From assembly GCA_910583675.1 (NCBI GenBank), contig CAJTYH010000004.1, positions 1 to 64,000 of the forward strand: a stretch of DNA of 64,000 bases. The letters are read 5' to 3'. Source of the DNA: an uncultured Muribaculaceae bacterium. GTDB taxonomy: Bacteria > Bacteroidota > Bacteroidia > Bacteroidales > Muribaculaceae. Position 1 is the first letter of the stretch. The number at the start of each line of letters is the position of its first letter. The notes beneath the pieces were generated by a model, which ran no database searches, was not told the origin of the DNA, and worked only from the letters and a program-made list of their open reading frames with translations. Made by a program: the position numbers and the translations under genes. Below, piece after piece: positions 43,381-52,525 of the stretch.

Positions 43381-45360
43381 TTATTGTTCTGAATATCTTT
43401 CAAGGCCGGAATTAAGCCATTCCACAAATTTTGTCACATTCTCGTCATAGTATGCGGGGGCCACCAAAGCCTTCCCTTCATTGTCAAGAATAATATAGTA
43501 AGGCTGAGAATTGGCCGAGAACTTGACTCTCTGGAGATAGCTCCACTTGTCGCCTACCGTCTCCAACGTAAGCACCTGACCGTTCTCCTCAACCTTCATC
43601 GGTTCCGGAAGCGCCTTCTTTTCGTCGACCATCAGCTTTATAAGCACGAAATTCTCCTTGATGATGCCTGTCACCACAGGGGTATCGAATACGGCACCCT
43701 CCATCTTCCGGCAATTGACACATCCGTGGCCGGAGAAATCGATCAATACCGGTCGATGGTTCTCAGCCGCATAGCGCATCCCTTCGTCGTAGTCATCGAA
43801 TTCCTCAAACATCCCTCCCGTATACAGACTGAAATCCTGAGTGTACAACGGAGGCACGAATGCGCTTACACCCTTCAACGGAGCGCCCCATAATCCGGGA
43901 ATAAGATAAACCGCAAACGACAATGAAGCGAGCGACATGAAGAAACGAGGGATGGACACATGATCCAACGGAACGTCATGACTGAACCGGATCTTGCCCA
44001 ACAGATAGAAACCGAGCATTGCGAATATCACCACCCAGAGGCATATGAACACCTCACGGTCAAGTAAACCCCAGCCGTAGGCCAAGTCAGCCACAGACAG
44101 AAACTTGAGCGACAACGCAAGCTCAAGGAATCCCAATACTACTTTCACAGAATTCATCCAGCTCCCCGAACGTGGCACCTCCTTGAGCCACGACGGGAAA
44201 ATGGCAAACAGTGTGAACGGCAATGCCAGAGCCACGGCGAAACCGCCCATTCCGGCTGCAGGGCCGGCGAAATTTCCCATCGTTGCCGCCTCCACAAGCA
44301 GCGTCCCGATGATCGGGCCTGTACAAGAGAATGATACCAGCGCAAGCGTAAAGGCCATGAAAAATATGCTCAAAAGCCCTGTAGCCCTTTCAGCGCGTGC
44401 ATCGGCGCCATTACGCCATTTCTCCGGAAGCTGAATGTCGAATCCTCCGAAAAAGCTAACTGCAAATGCCACCAGCAACAGGAAGAAAGCCAGGTTGAAC
44501 CATGCATTGGTAGACAACTCGTTCAGTTTCCCCGCGCCGAAAATTCCGGTTATGATCAACCCCAGAGTGAGATATATCACCACGATGCTGACACCGTAGA
44601 TTATGGCATCACCCACCTGCCTGCGACGGCTACCGCTTTTTTTCAGGAAAAAGCTTACTGTCATAGGTATGAGTGGCCACACACAAGGGGTAAGCAGCGC
44701 GATAAGGCCACCTCCGAACCCCCATATGAAGATTACCCACAATGGACTTGACGATACGTTTTCCGAAGGTACGTCTGATGCTGTGATATCCACTGGAGCC
44801 CACCAGTCTGCCTGATTGCCATCCTTTACGGCCTGTGCAGCAGGCTTGGAAACAGTTTTTGCGACATCACCGGTCTCATCACCCTCCTTGACAATCTCCC
44901 CGGTACCGACCTTCAATGTAAACGGTATCTTCTGGGGGCTTATGCATGTCTGGTCATTGCATCCCTGAAAGAATATCTGTCCTGAAATCTCATGCGACAT
45001 GCCGTCAGAAATCTTCAGATTCCTGGTAAAGACCACGTCCGTATCCCACCAAGACAGTTTGAGTGAGAAAACCGGATCGAATTTTTCAACCGGCGCACGA
45101 TCCGCCACGAAATCCCCTTCCGCAGTCACACCCTCCGGAAGCTCCAGTTTTATTGAAGTCGAGTTCGGTCCGTCTTCAGGCAAGTCAAATCCATACAGGT
45201 GCCATCCTTTCTGAATCCTTGCGGCAAAGCGCAAGGTGGCCTCCGTAGCGGAATTGTTCTCTACGGAAGTTTCCCAGGTTATAGGCTCCAATTTCTGAGC
45301 CGGCAACTGCATCGCAAAAAACAGCAGTAGAAGCGTCAGGAGAAATTTTCGGTATGTCAT
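43381..45360 (-). CDS. dsbD: Thiol:disulfide interchange protein DsbD
   Basis: A 659-residue membrane reductase that carries electrons from cytoplasmic thioredoxin to periplasmic partners. ATG 45360 begins the signal peptide (MTYRKFLLTLLLLFFAMQLPAQ). A DsbD alpha-type beta domain follows (about 25-150; CNDQTC near 140), then eight hydrophobic spans (about 205-495) containing TPCVWPLIPMTVSFF and SCTGPIIGTLLVEA, which provide the transmembrane Cys pair. A C-terminal thioredoxin domain carries GHGCVNC as active site (about 560). It is next to a stand-alone N-domain paralogue. Confidence 0.93.
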   Translation of the reverse strand: MTYRKFLLTLLLLFFAMQLPAQKLEPITWETSVENNSATEATLRFAARIQKGWHLYGFDLPEDGPNSTSIKLELPEGVTAEGDFVADRAPVEKFDPVFSLKLSWWDTDVVFTRNLKISDGMSHEISGQIFFQGCNDQTCISPQKIPFTLKVGTGEIVKEGDETGDVAKTVSKPAAQAVKDGNQADWWAPVDITASDVPSENVSSSPLWVIFIWGFGGGLIALLTPCVWPLIPMTVSFFLKKSGSRRRQVGDAIIYGVSIVVIYLTLGLIITGIFGAGKLNELSTNAWFNLAFFLLLVAFAVSFFGGFDIQLPEKWRNGADARAERATGLLSIFFMAFTLALVSFSCTGPIIGTLLVEAATMGNFAGPAAGMGGFAVALALPFTLFAIFPSWLKEVPRSGSWMNSVKVVLGFLELALSLKFLSVADLAYGWGLLDREVFICLWVVIFAMLGFYLLGKIRFSHDVPLDHVSIPRFFMSLASLSFAVYLIPGLWGAPLKGVSAFVPPLYTQDFSLYTGGMFEEFDDYDEGMRYAAENHRPVLIDFSGHGCVNCRKMEGAVFDTPVVTGIIKENFVLIKLMVDEKKALPEPMKVEENGQVLTLETVGDKWSYLQRVKFSANSQPYYIILDNEGKALVAPAYYDENVTKFVEWLNSGLERYSEQ

Positions 45361-45368
45361 CACTTTGA

Positions 45369-45890
45369 TTATTTTGCTTGATTGATTTTGACAGTCAGTG
45401 TCTTGGTCTGCGGGGGAAGGCAAGTTTCATCATTACATCCCATAAAACGCACAACACACTTCAGCTGTTTGCCGTCCGGACTGTTTTTCACCTTAAAATG
45501 CCGCGTGAATGTAACCTTTGCGCCGTCCCAGTACTCCAGCTCGGCACCGAACATATCATCATATTTTCTTACGGCAGTACGATTTACAGTAAGTTTGCCT
45601 GTTGCTTCCACACCTGCGGGGAATTCAAACCTTATCTGTGTCGGTTGAGGCCCTCCATCCGGCATTTTCATCCCGTATAGATGCCATCCATCCTCAAGCG
45701 TGGCCGTCACAGTCACAACACCCTCCGTGGCCGATAACATATGCGATTCCGCCTGCCATCCTATAGGCGAGGCCACAGACGGCACAGAGATTCCAAAACT
45801 CCTTGCCGCTGTCTGCGCCACACATATCCCGAAGAAGGAAAACATAGCCGCGATCATACATACTGTAACGCCGATGCGCCTAATCCTCAT
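45369..45890 (-). CDS. Stand-alone DsbD N-terminal-like domain protein
   Basis: A 173-residue exported protein with a signal peptide (about 1-25) and a domain clearly paralogous to the N-terminal domain of DsbD next door. Both contain GWHLYG, a PDGGP/PEDGP turn followed by matched strands, and the FMGCNDETCLPPQ / FQGCNDQTCISPQ motif with two Cys. It lacks the membrane and thioredoxin parts. It ends 8 bases before dsbD. It could be a reduced-thiol acceptor or donor for DsbD. ATG 45890 was chosen as signal start; 45908 adds six residues. Confidence 0.85.
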   Translation of the reverse strand: MRIRRIGVTVCMIAAMFSFFGICVAQTAARSFGISVPSVASPIGWQAESHMLSATEGVVTVTATLEDGWHLYGMKMPDGGPQPTQIRFEFPAGVEATGKLTVNRTAVRKYDDMFGAELEYWDGAKVTFTRHFKVKNSPDGKQLKCVVRFMGCNDETCLPPQTKTLTVKINQAK

Positions 45891-45959
45891 GATATTGTCA
45901 CAATTCATTCATTATAATTTTTCGTTGTCATCCGCATACTGCAGACGAACTCTAATTTG

Positions 45960-45967
45960 CAAAGTTA
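45960..45967 (-). promoter_or_regulatory. -7 element for the dsbD operon
   Basis: Minus-strand TAACTTTG, exact to TAnnTTTG, 70 bases before the DsbD-N gene start. No clear -33 element is seen. Confidence 0.45.
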
Positions 45968-46106
45968 GTTATTTTTTTCAAAACGCCCCTCATCAAACCT
46001 CCATGGAAAATTTCACATGGAAAATTTCCCGGAAAACCGAAATACACCAAAAACATTCCACCTCAAAAAGCCACGGAAAATTGCACGAAGTTTGAGCGGA
46101 AGTTAG

Positions 46107-46114
46107 TAACTTTG
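46107..46114 (+). promoter_or_regulatory. -7 element for the dCMP deaminase gene
   Basis: TAACTTTG, exact to TAnnTTTG, 25 bases before ATG 46139. Its position argues against the in-frame TTG at 46112 as start codon. Confidence 0.5.
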
Positions 46115-46138
46115 CAAGCTACTAACAGTCACACCAAA

Positions 46139-46615
46139 ATGTCAACCGAACATACCGATACACATACGGGACATTATTCCTCGGAAAAGCAGGAGACAAT
46201 AGACCGCAGATACCTCCGCATGGCACGTATCTGGGCTGAGAATTCTTACTGCGAACGCCGTAAGGTAGGAGCCATCATAGTAAAGAACTCCATGATAATA
46301 TCCGATGGGTTCAATGGCACACCATCCGGATTCGAGAACGTCTGTGAAGATGAGTCCGGCATTACCAAACCATACGTATTGCATGCCGAGGCCAACGCGA
46401 TCAGCAAAGTGGCACGCAGCAACAATTCCTCAGCCGGCGCGACACTTTATATCACCGCATCCCCCTGCCTTGAATGCGCGAAACTCATAATACAGGCCGG
46501 AATCGAACGGGTAGTGTTCAACGAACTTTATCGCATCACCGACGGTGTCGATCTTCTAAGGCGTGCCGGGGTAAAATGCGAACAGATTACCGATCTTGAA
46601 CCTGAACGCCCCTGA
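46139..46615 (+). CDS. dCMP deaminase family protein (ComEB-like)
   Basis: A 158-residue zinc deaminase converting dCMP to dUMP for dTTP synthesis, in the group also called ComEB. The zinc site is complete: HAEANAIS with the His and catalytic Glu near residue 82, and SPCLECAKL with both Cys near 110-113. The N-terminal KVGAIIVKNSMIISDGFNGTP strand and loop is typical. ATG 46139 is chosen because a promoter -7 element covers the earlier TTG. It heads a plus-strand run, but the next gene is 93 bases on. Confidence 0.93.
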   Translation: MSTEHTDTHTGHYSSEKQETIDRRYLRMARIWAENSYCERRKVGAIIVKNSMIISDGFNGTPSGFENVCEDESGITKPYVLHAEANAISKVARSNNSSAGATLYITASPCLECAKLIIQAGIERVVFNELYRITDGVDLLRRAGVKCEQITDLEPERP

Positions 46616-46708
46616 ACACGTTGAATTATCCATGACGATTGCGCGGGGCTTCACCTACACGACTGTCTTACAACCTACACAACGACCACTTCACCATACA
46701 TCTGCTTT

Positions 46709-48391
46709 GTGAATAATTTGAAGAAAACATCCACTTGGGTGCCTCTCATCGTAGCCTTTGCCTTCATTGCGGGTCTGTTTGCAGACAACCTGCTCAACCA
46801 TCATGCCGGCCCGACACCCACACAAAAGAAATTCCAGACCATACTCAATCTCATACGAAACGACTATGTTGACAAGGTGAACCTTGACAGCGTACTGGAA
46901 AATACCATACCCGGACTTCTTTCAAACCTTGATCCCCATTCCGCTTACATTCCCGCCTCCGAACTTCAGGCGGTAAACGACGAGCTTGATGGATCGTTCT
47001 GTGGCATCGGCGTGCAGTTCATGATCAACAACGACACCATCACTGTAGTGGAGGTGGTATCCGGGGGACCCTCGGAAAAAATCGGAATAAAGGCCGGCGA
47101 CAGGATCGTGAAAGTTGACGGAGAGGATGTGGCCGGCATAGGGATCACAAACGAGCAAGTGCTGAAAAAGCTACGTGGAGAGTGTGAAACACCGGTCAAG
47201 CTCGGCATAAAACGCCATACATCCAAGAAAATACTGCAATTCGATGTCATACGCGGCGAACTGCCGAACACATCGGTAGATGCCGGATACATGCTTACCC
47301 CAGAGATAGGTTATCTTCGCGTCAACAAGTTCGGGCGCACCACATACGATGAATTTTTCCAGACTCTCAACGATCTAAAAAGGGAAGGAGCCACGGACTT
47401 TGTGATCGACCTGCGCGGCAACTCGGGAGGATTCATGGAAATCGCATTCCTGATGGCCAACGAGTTCCTTGAACGAGGACAGACCATAGCCACCACCCGC
47501 GGACGCGACTACTACTCCCCTTCCGGAGTACAGGCCGACGGCAACGGCAACTTCAAGGACAGCCGCGTGGTAGTGCTCATAGACGAATTCTCGGCCTCCT
47601 CTTCCGAAATTTTTGCAGGAGCGCTGCAGGACAATGACCGCGCCCTCATCGTAGGACGGCGATCATTCGGCAAGGGGTTGATCCAACGCCAGTCGGTACT
47701 GCCTGACAGCAGCGCCATACGCCTCACCATAGGTCGTTACTATACACCGTCCGGTCGCTGCATACAGAAAGACTATTCCAACAGCGCCCTGTACGGACAT
47801 GACATACTCGACCGCTACAACCGTGGGGAAATGTTCAGCGAAGACTCAATAAAACTTGATACCGAGCTTAAGTTCACCACCCTCCACGGTCGCACCGTGT
47901 ATGGAGGAGGGGGTATCATGCCCGATATTTTCGTACCCAACGACACCTCCGGCATCACCTCATATTATCTCAATGTGGCCAACGCCGGTCTGCTTCAGAA
48001 GTTCGCTTTTGATTACGTAGACAAAAATCGGGATAAACTCGAGGAAGCTGACAACGTTGAGGAATTGCTAAAGCGCCTTCCCGCCGACGACTCACTTCTC
48101 CGGCTGTTCGTGAACTTCGCAACACGCAATGGAGTGCAGGCAAGATGGTATTACATCAACATTTCACACGATTTGATTGTTAATCAACTGAAAGCGCTGA
48201 TTGCACGCGATGTATTGGGATACAACGCCTATTTCTCTCTGATCAACCGTATCGACCCGAATGTAAACCGTGCGGTAAGGGAGATTCAGGAGGAAGGAGC
48301 AAATATCCCGGTCACCAATGACCGCTATGATACATCCGGAAACAACGCTGGAAAGAATACAGACAAACCGTCCGTATCAGCAAATAAATAG
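46709..48391 (+). CDS. S41 family C-terminal processing protease
   Basis: A 560-residue periplasmic serine protease of the CtpA/tail-specific type. It has an N-terminal anchor (WVPLIVAFAFIAGLFADNLL), and a PDZ domain spans about 85-175 (GIGVQFMINNDTITVVEVVSGG, GIKAGDRIVKVDGEDV). The S41 core has GYLRVNKFGR, VIDLRGNSGG, the catalytic Ser in DEFSASSSEIFAGAL (about 302) and Lys in RRSFGKGLIQ (about 327). The C-terminal 100 residues are helical. Start GTG 46709. It is 30 bases before the cyclo-ligase gene. Confidence 0.93.
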   Translation: MNNLKKTSTWVPLIVAFAFIAGLFADNLLNHHAGPTPTQKKFQTILNLIRNDYVDKVNLDSVLENTIPGLLSNLDPHSAYIPASELQAVNDELDGSFCGIGVQFMINNDTITVVEVVSGGPSEKIGIKAGDRIVKVDGEDVAGIGITNEQVLKKLRGECETPVKLGIKRHTSKKILQFDVIRGELPNTSVDAGYMLTPEIGYLRVNKFGRTTYDEFFQTLNDLKREGATDFVIDLRGNSGGFMEIAFLMANEFLERGQTIATTRGRDYYSPSGVQADGNGNFKDSRVVVLIDEFSASSSEIFAGALQDNDRALIVGRRSFGKGLIQRQSVLPDSSAIRLTIGRYYTPSGRCIQKDYSNSALYGHDILDRYNRGEMFSEDSIKLDTELKFTTLHGRTVYGGGGIMPDIFVPNDTSGITSYYLNVANAGLLQKFAFDYVDKNRDKLEEADNVEELLKRLPADDSLLRLFVNFATRNGVQARWYYINISHDLIVNQLKALIARDVLGYNAYFSLINRIDPNVNRAVREIQEEGANIPVTNDRYDTSGNNAGKNTDKPSVSANK

Positions 48392-48421
48392 CCAACGCTC
48401 ACCCCGGAAAACATAATCGTC

Positions 48422-49012
48422 ATGGATAAAAACGATATAAGAAACCAAGTAAAGACCCGTAAAAGCCTCCTGTCACAGGCCGAAAAGGCATATGCGGCAA
48501 AATGCGTGTTCGACCGCCTTGAACAATCGGCAGCTTTCCTGCTGGCAGAAAACGTGCTTCTATATCATTCCTTACCCGACGAGCTTTCCACCCGTGAGTT
48601 TCTTGAAAAATGGGGCGCACGCAAGCATTTCTTCCTTCCAAGGGTCAACGGCGTGAACCTTGACATACTTCCGTATGAAAAATCCAAGATGGCTCTCGGA
48701 GCTTTCCATATAGAAGAACCAACGGGCGACAACGCCGTAGACATAAGCGCCATAGAGCTTATCATAGTACCCGGCATCGCATACGATCGTCGCGGAAACC
48801 GGATCGGACGCGGAAAAGGATATTACGACAGGCTTCTCGGATCCACATCCGCCACCAAGATAGGGGTCGGATATGACTTCCAACTGATCGGAGAGGACAT
48901 ACCGGCTGAAGACCACGATGTGGCCATGGACATTGTCATAACAGACCGGCGACGCCTTGTCATACACCACCGCAAGAAGAAGCCCTCCCATAAACAACAA
49001 TCCGATTTTTAA
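48422..49012 (+). CDS. 5-formyltetrahydrofolate cyclo-ligase
   Basis: A 196-residue enzyme that turns 5-formyl-THF into 5,10-methenyl-THF with ATP. The N-terminus has the basic NQVKTRKSLLS stretch, and KHFFLPRVNG is the substrate strand. The ATP-binding motif at the end of the core, VPGIAYDRRGNRIGRGKGYYDRLL (about residues 117-140), is complete. The length is standard. Between the protease and the ABC-F gene, spaced 30 and 23 bases, so probably one transcript. Confidence 0.95.
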   Translation: MDKNDIRNQVKTRKSLLSQAEKAYAAKCVFDRLEQSAAFLLAENVLLYHSLPDELSTREFLEKWGARKHFFLPRVNGVNLDILPYEKSKMALGAFHIEEPTGDNAVDISAIELIIVPGIAYDRRGNRIGRGKGYYDRLLGSTSATKIGVGYDFQLIGEDIPAEDHDVAMDIVITDRRRLVIHHRKKKPSHKQQSDF

Positions 49013-49035
49013 TACACATTTCACCACATACGGCT

Positions 49036-51036
49036 GTGATAGCTATACAGAACCTAAAAGTAGAATTCAGTGCAAAATCTCTCTTTGACAATGTAAGCTA
49101 TGTGATAAATCCGCGCGACCGCATCGCCCTTGTAGGCAAAAACGGAGCCGGGAAATCCACGATGCTGAAAATAATAGCAGGGCTGCAGCTTCCTACCTCA
49201 GGAGGAGTTGCGGTACCTTCAGGTGTAACAATCGGTTACCTCCCGCAACAGATGAAACTTGCCGACGAGACAACCCTGCTTCAAGAAGTACGCAAGACGT
49301 TCAGCCACATTGATGACATGCAAAAAAGGCTTGACTGTTTGAACACACAACTTTCCGAACGCACCGATTACGAGTCCGACGCATACCGCCGCATTATAGA
49401 TGAAGTATCCCTGCTCACCGAAAATCTCGCGATGGAACAGAGCGAGAATCATGAGGCCGAGATGGAGCGCACACTTATAGGATTGGGATTCCTGCGTTCC
49501 GACTTCAACAGACCCACTGCAGAGTTTTCGGGAGGATGGCGCATGCGTGTGGAAATAGCGAAACTACTACTGAGGCATCCCGATCTCCTGCTGCTTGACG
49601 AACCGACCAACCACCTTGACATAGAATCCATACAGTGGCTCGAACAATTCCTTGCCACCAAAGCGAAAGCTGTGGTGCTCGTCAGCCATGACCGCGCGTT
49701 CATAGACAATGTGACTAACCGCACCATAGAGATCTCATGCGGGAAAATATATGACTACGCAGTCAACTATTCCAAATTCGTGGAACTGCGTCGTGAAAGA
49801 ATCGAGCAGCAGACGCGCGCCTATCTAAACCAGCAGAAGGAGATAGCCGATACGGAAGCTTTCATCGAACGATTCCGATACAAGGCCACAAAAGCCGTTC
49901 AAGTTCAGAGCCGCATGAAGCAGCTCGCAAAGATAGAACGGATTGAAATAGACGAAGTAGACAATTCCCGCCTGTCGCTTCGGTTTCCTCCGGCTCCCCG
50001 GTCGGGCGATTATCCTGTGATAGCGGACAATGTCGGGAAGGCATACGGCGACCATCAGGTATTCGCCAATGCCACGTTCACTATACGACGCGGGGAGAAA
50101 GTGGCATTCGTGGGCAAGAACGGTGAGGGAAAATCCACTCTTGTGAAATGCATCATGGGTGAAATACCCTTCACAGGGGTATTGAAGATCGGACATAATG
50201 TGCAGATCGGATATTTCGCTCAGAACCAGGCACAGATGCTTGACGAGTCGCTCACGGTATTCGACACCATCGACCATGTGGCTACGGGCGACATACGCAC
50301 AAAGATCCGCGACCTGCTCGGTGCCTTCATGTTCGGAGGAGAAGCATCCGACAAGAAGGTGAAAGTGCTCTCGGGAGGTGAGAAGACACGTCTGGCCATG
50401 ATAAAGCTTTTGCTGCAACCGGTAAACCTCCTCATACTCGACGAACCTACCAACCACCTTGACATGAGAACCAAGGACATACTGAAACAGGCCATAAAGG
50501 ATTTCAACGGTACGGTGATCGTAGTGAGCCACGACCGTGAGTTCCTGGACGGGCTCGTGGAGAAAGTCTATGAATTCGGTGGCGGTAAAGTGCGCGAATG
50601 CCTCGGTGGCATATATGAATTCCTCGAAAAGAAGAAAATCAGTTCCCTGCAGGAGCTGGAGCTAAGCAAATCGCCGGGAGGAGGAGACCGTCTCGTAGAG
50701 AAAACACCGAAAAGCCCCTCCGGGAACGCACCAGTTACAGATCGCTCCTCGGAAGAACAACAAAAGAATGCTCCGACCCTATCGTATGCCGAACAACGCG
50801 AACGCGATAAAATGCTGAAACGCGCCGCGAAAAAAGTACAGGAGGCAGAGGCAGCAGTCGCAAAGGCTGAAGAAGATATCGCTCAGATAGAACAACGAAT
50901 CGCCAACGGAGAAGCCGACGGCGACATATTCGAGCTGCACCAGGCAAAGACCAGGGCATTGGAGACTGCAATGTCGCTATGGGAACTCGCGGAGCAGGAA
51001 CACTCCGATCTTAAAGCCCGTTTCGGTAAACAATAG
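49036..51036 (+). CDS. ABC-F family ATPase (ribosome-associated)
   Basis: A 666-residue protein with two ABC domains and no membrane spans. The first has Walker A ALVGKNGAGKSTML (about 32-45), signature EFSGGWRMRVEIAKLL and Walker B LLLLDEPTNHLD. The linker is Arg/Gln-rich (about 245-300). The second has FVGKNGEGKSTLVK, signature VLSGGEKTRLAMIKLL and LLILDEPTNHLD. The C-terminal 110 residues hold a coiled coil (about 585-660), as in the Uup/YfmR group that helps stalled ribosomes. Start GTG 49036. Antibiotic-resistance ABC-F proteins lack this tail, so housekeeping is likelier. Confidence 0.93.
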   Translation: MIAIQNLKVEFSAKSLFDNVSYVINPRDRIALVGKNGAGKSTMLKIIAGLQLPTSGGVAVPSGVTIGYLPQQMKLADETTLLQEVRKTFSHIDDMQKRLDCLNTQLSERTDYESDAYRRIIDEVSLLTENLAMEQSENHEAEMERTLIGLGFLRSDFNRPTAEFSGGWRMRVEIAKLLLRHPDLLLLDEPTNHLDIESIQWLEQFLATKAKAVVLVSHDRAFIDNVTNRTIEISCGKIYDYAVNYSKFVELRRERIEQQTRAYLNQQKEIADTEAFIERFRYKATKAVQVQSRMKQLAKIERIEIDEVDNSRLSLRFPPAPRSGDYPVIADNVGKAYGDHQVFANATFTIRRGEKVAFVGKNGEGKSTLVKCIMGEIPFTGVLKIGHNVQIGYFAQNQAQMLDESLTVFDTIDHVATGDIRTKIRDLLGAFMFGGEASDKKVKVLSGGEKTRLAMIKLLLQPVNLLILDEPTNHLDMRTKDILKQAIKDFNGTVIVVSHDREFLDGLVEKVYEFGGGKVRECLGGIYEFLEKKKISSLQELELSKSPGGGDRLVEKTPKSPSGNAPVTDRSSEEQQKNAPTLSYAEQRERDKMLKRAAKKVQEAEAAVAKAEEDIAQIEQRIANGEADGDIFELHQAKTRALETAMSLWELAEQEHSDLKARFGKQ

Positions 51037-51070
51037 CACACATACCATCCAACTATATCCCCCATGAATT

Positions 51071-51104
51071 GTGCCGTGTTTTGACAAAAATCAAGACACG
51101 GCAC
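51071..51104 (+). terminator. Strong hairpin after the ABC-F gene
   Basis: GTGCCGTGTTTTGA (51071-51084) pairs with TCAAGACACGGCAC (51091-51104) with one wobble and a 6-base loop, 34 bases after the stop. No T-run follows, so termination efficiency is uncertain. Confidence 0.55.
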
Positions 51105-51282
51105 CGTTGATTAATATGCCCAGAATTAACCTGAGGCACAATACAATGCTGCCTGATACAGGCTCGCACAAAAATTTCAAGATAATTTCACCGTCTGCTC
51201 AACCTTTTGTTAAATGCAAATGTTAATAGAATAAAAGCAGAGATAATGAAGAAAACAAAAAACCTCTAACAACTATTTAGAT

Positions 51283-52341
51283 ATGAAAAAAGCTCTTTTA
51301 TTGATCGCAGTCATGGTAGGATGCATGACGGCATCAGCACAGAAAATCGACAAGAACGAGTTGCGTCAGCTGCAGCAGTTCCTTTCACTCCCCGGTGAAA
51401 AGCACGCCACAAATGCCGAAGCTCTCAAAATCTCCGATCTCAAGAATCCTTCCTCATGGGAAGGTGTGACAGTAGAGAACGGCCGTGTCACAGCCATCGA
51501 ATGGAGCGACAAACATCTGGCCGGCTCACTTAACCTCTCAGGCTTTACAGCACTTACCAAACTGAACGTTTCACGAAACGCCATTACGTCGCTTGATCTT
51601 AAGGGCGCAACATCAATCACCCGCATTGATGCACAGCGCAACAAGATTACCTCTTTCGACTTTACCGGATGCTCCGCACTGAATACACTCAACATCTACA
51701 AGAACCGCATTACGGATCTTGACATCTCAGAGACACCGATGCTCGAAACTGTCAACATCAGTAACAACCGACTTGCAGAACTCAATGTTGCCAATTCCAC
51801 AACCCTCAAGACCCTGAATTGCCAGGGCAACCACCTTGAAGAGCTGAACATCCAGTATTGTACCAACCTGAAAAATCTATATTGCGGTTACAACAAGCTC
51901 ACCGGCCTTACACTCGTCGGAGTAGAGAAACTTCAGAACCTCAACATAGATGACAACCAGATCTCATCGATCATCGTCAGCGGCCTGCCATCGCTCTCCA
52001 CATTCATCTGTTCCGACAACAACATGACGACACTCGGAATGCGCAACTGCCCGGTACTTCTTGACCTCGTTTGCTCATACAACGACCTCACTTCGCTCCA
52101 AGTGGATGATTGCCCGCAGCTCGTCTTCGTAGACTGCTCATACAATGATCTCACAAGCCTGACATTGAGCAACCAGACATACCTGCAGCGTCTTCTCTGC
52201 GACCACAACCAGCTCAACACGCTTGATGTTTCGTTCGACCAGGCTCTTACATACATCAACTGCCGTTTCAACCAGCTCGTTGACCTCCGCACTATCGGAT
52301 GCAGCAGCCTGCAGATGGTCGCTTCCCAGTGGAATCCTTGA
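51283..52341 (+). CDS. Secreted leucine-rich repeat protein
   Basis: A 352-residue exported protein with a signal peptide (about 1-20, ending ASAQ), a short helical N-terminal part, then about twelve leucine-rich repeats of 20-23 residues (about 75-352). The unit reads L-x-x-L-x-C/I-x-x-N-x-L/I-x-x-L-D. Several repeats carry Cys at the strand position (LKTLNCQGNHLEELNIQ, LKNLYCGYNKLTGL). No catalytic, anchoring or type IX sorting domain is seen; the last repeat ends the protein. It probably binds a protein or glycan outside the cell. A strong terminator follows. Confidence 0.88.
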   Translation: MKKALLLIAVMVGCMTASAQKIDKNELRQLQQFLSLPGEKHATNAEALKISDLKNPSSWEGVTVENGRVTAIEWSDKHLAGSLNLSGFTALTKLNVSRNAITSLDLKGATSITRIDAQRNKITSFDFTGCSALNTLNIYKNRITDLDISETPMLETVNISNNRLAELNVANSTTLKTLNCQGNHLEELNIQYCTNLKNLYCGYNKLTGLTLVGVEKLQNLNIDDNQISSIIVSGLPSLSTFICSDNNMTTLGMRNCPVLLDLVCSYNDLTSLQVDDCPQLVFVDCSYNDLTSLTLSNQTYLQRLLCDHNQLNTLDVSFDQALTYINCRFNQLVDLRTIGCSSLQMVASQWNP

Positions 52342-52393
52342 TAAGATCAGTTAATCCCCAGAGGAACTGACAGCCCCTTAAATGAATAATCAC

Positions 52394-52431
52394 AACCCGG
52401 GCGGATCATTGAAAAACGATCCGCCCGGGTT
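52394..52431 (+). terminator. Terminator after the LRR gene
   Basis: AACCCGGGCGGATC (52394-52407) and GATCCGCCCGGGTT (52418-52431) pair perfectly over 14 bases with a 10-base loop, followed by TTTC. A textbook intrinsic terminator between two converging genes, likely working both ways. Confidence 0.9.
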
Positions 52432-52525
52432 TTCTGTCTTGGTCATTCATTTGCAGTATGCAGCACGTGATCATGGACAATTTGTCCTGTAAATACCTGA
52501 CGACACTGCCATATACCCCAGCGCC

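Noticed and set aside
46112..46138. Earlier TTG start for the dCMP deaminase
   Set aside because: The TTG lies inside a perfect -7 promoter element; ATG 46139 is the better start.
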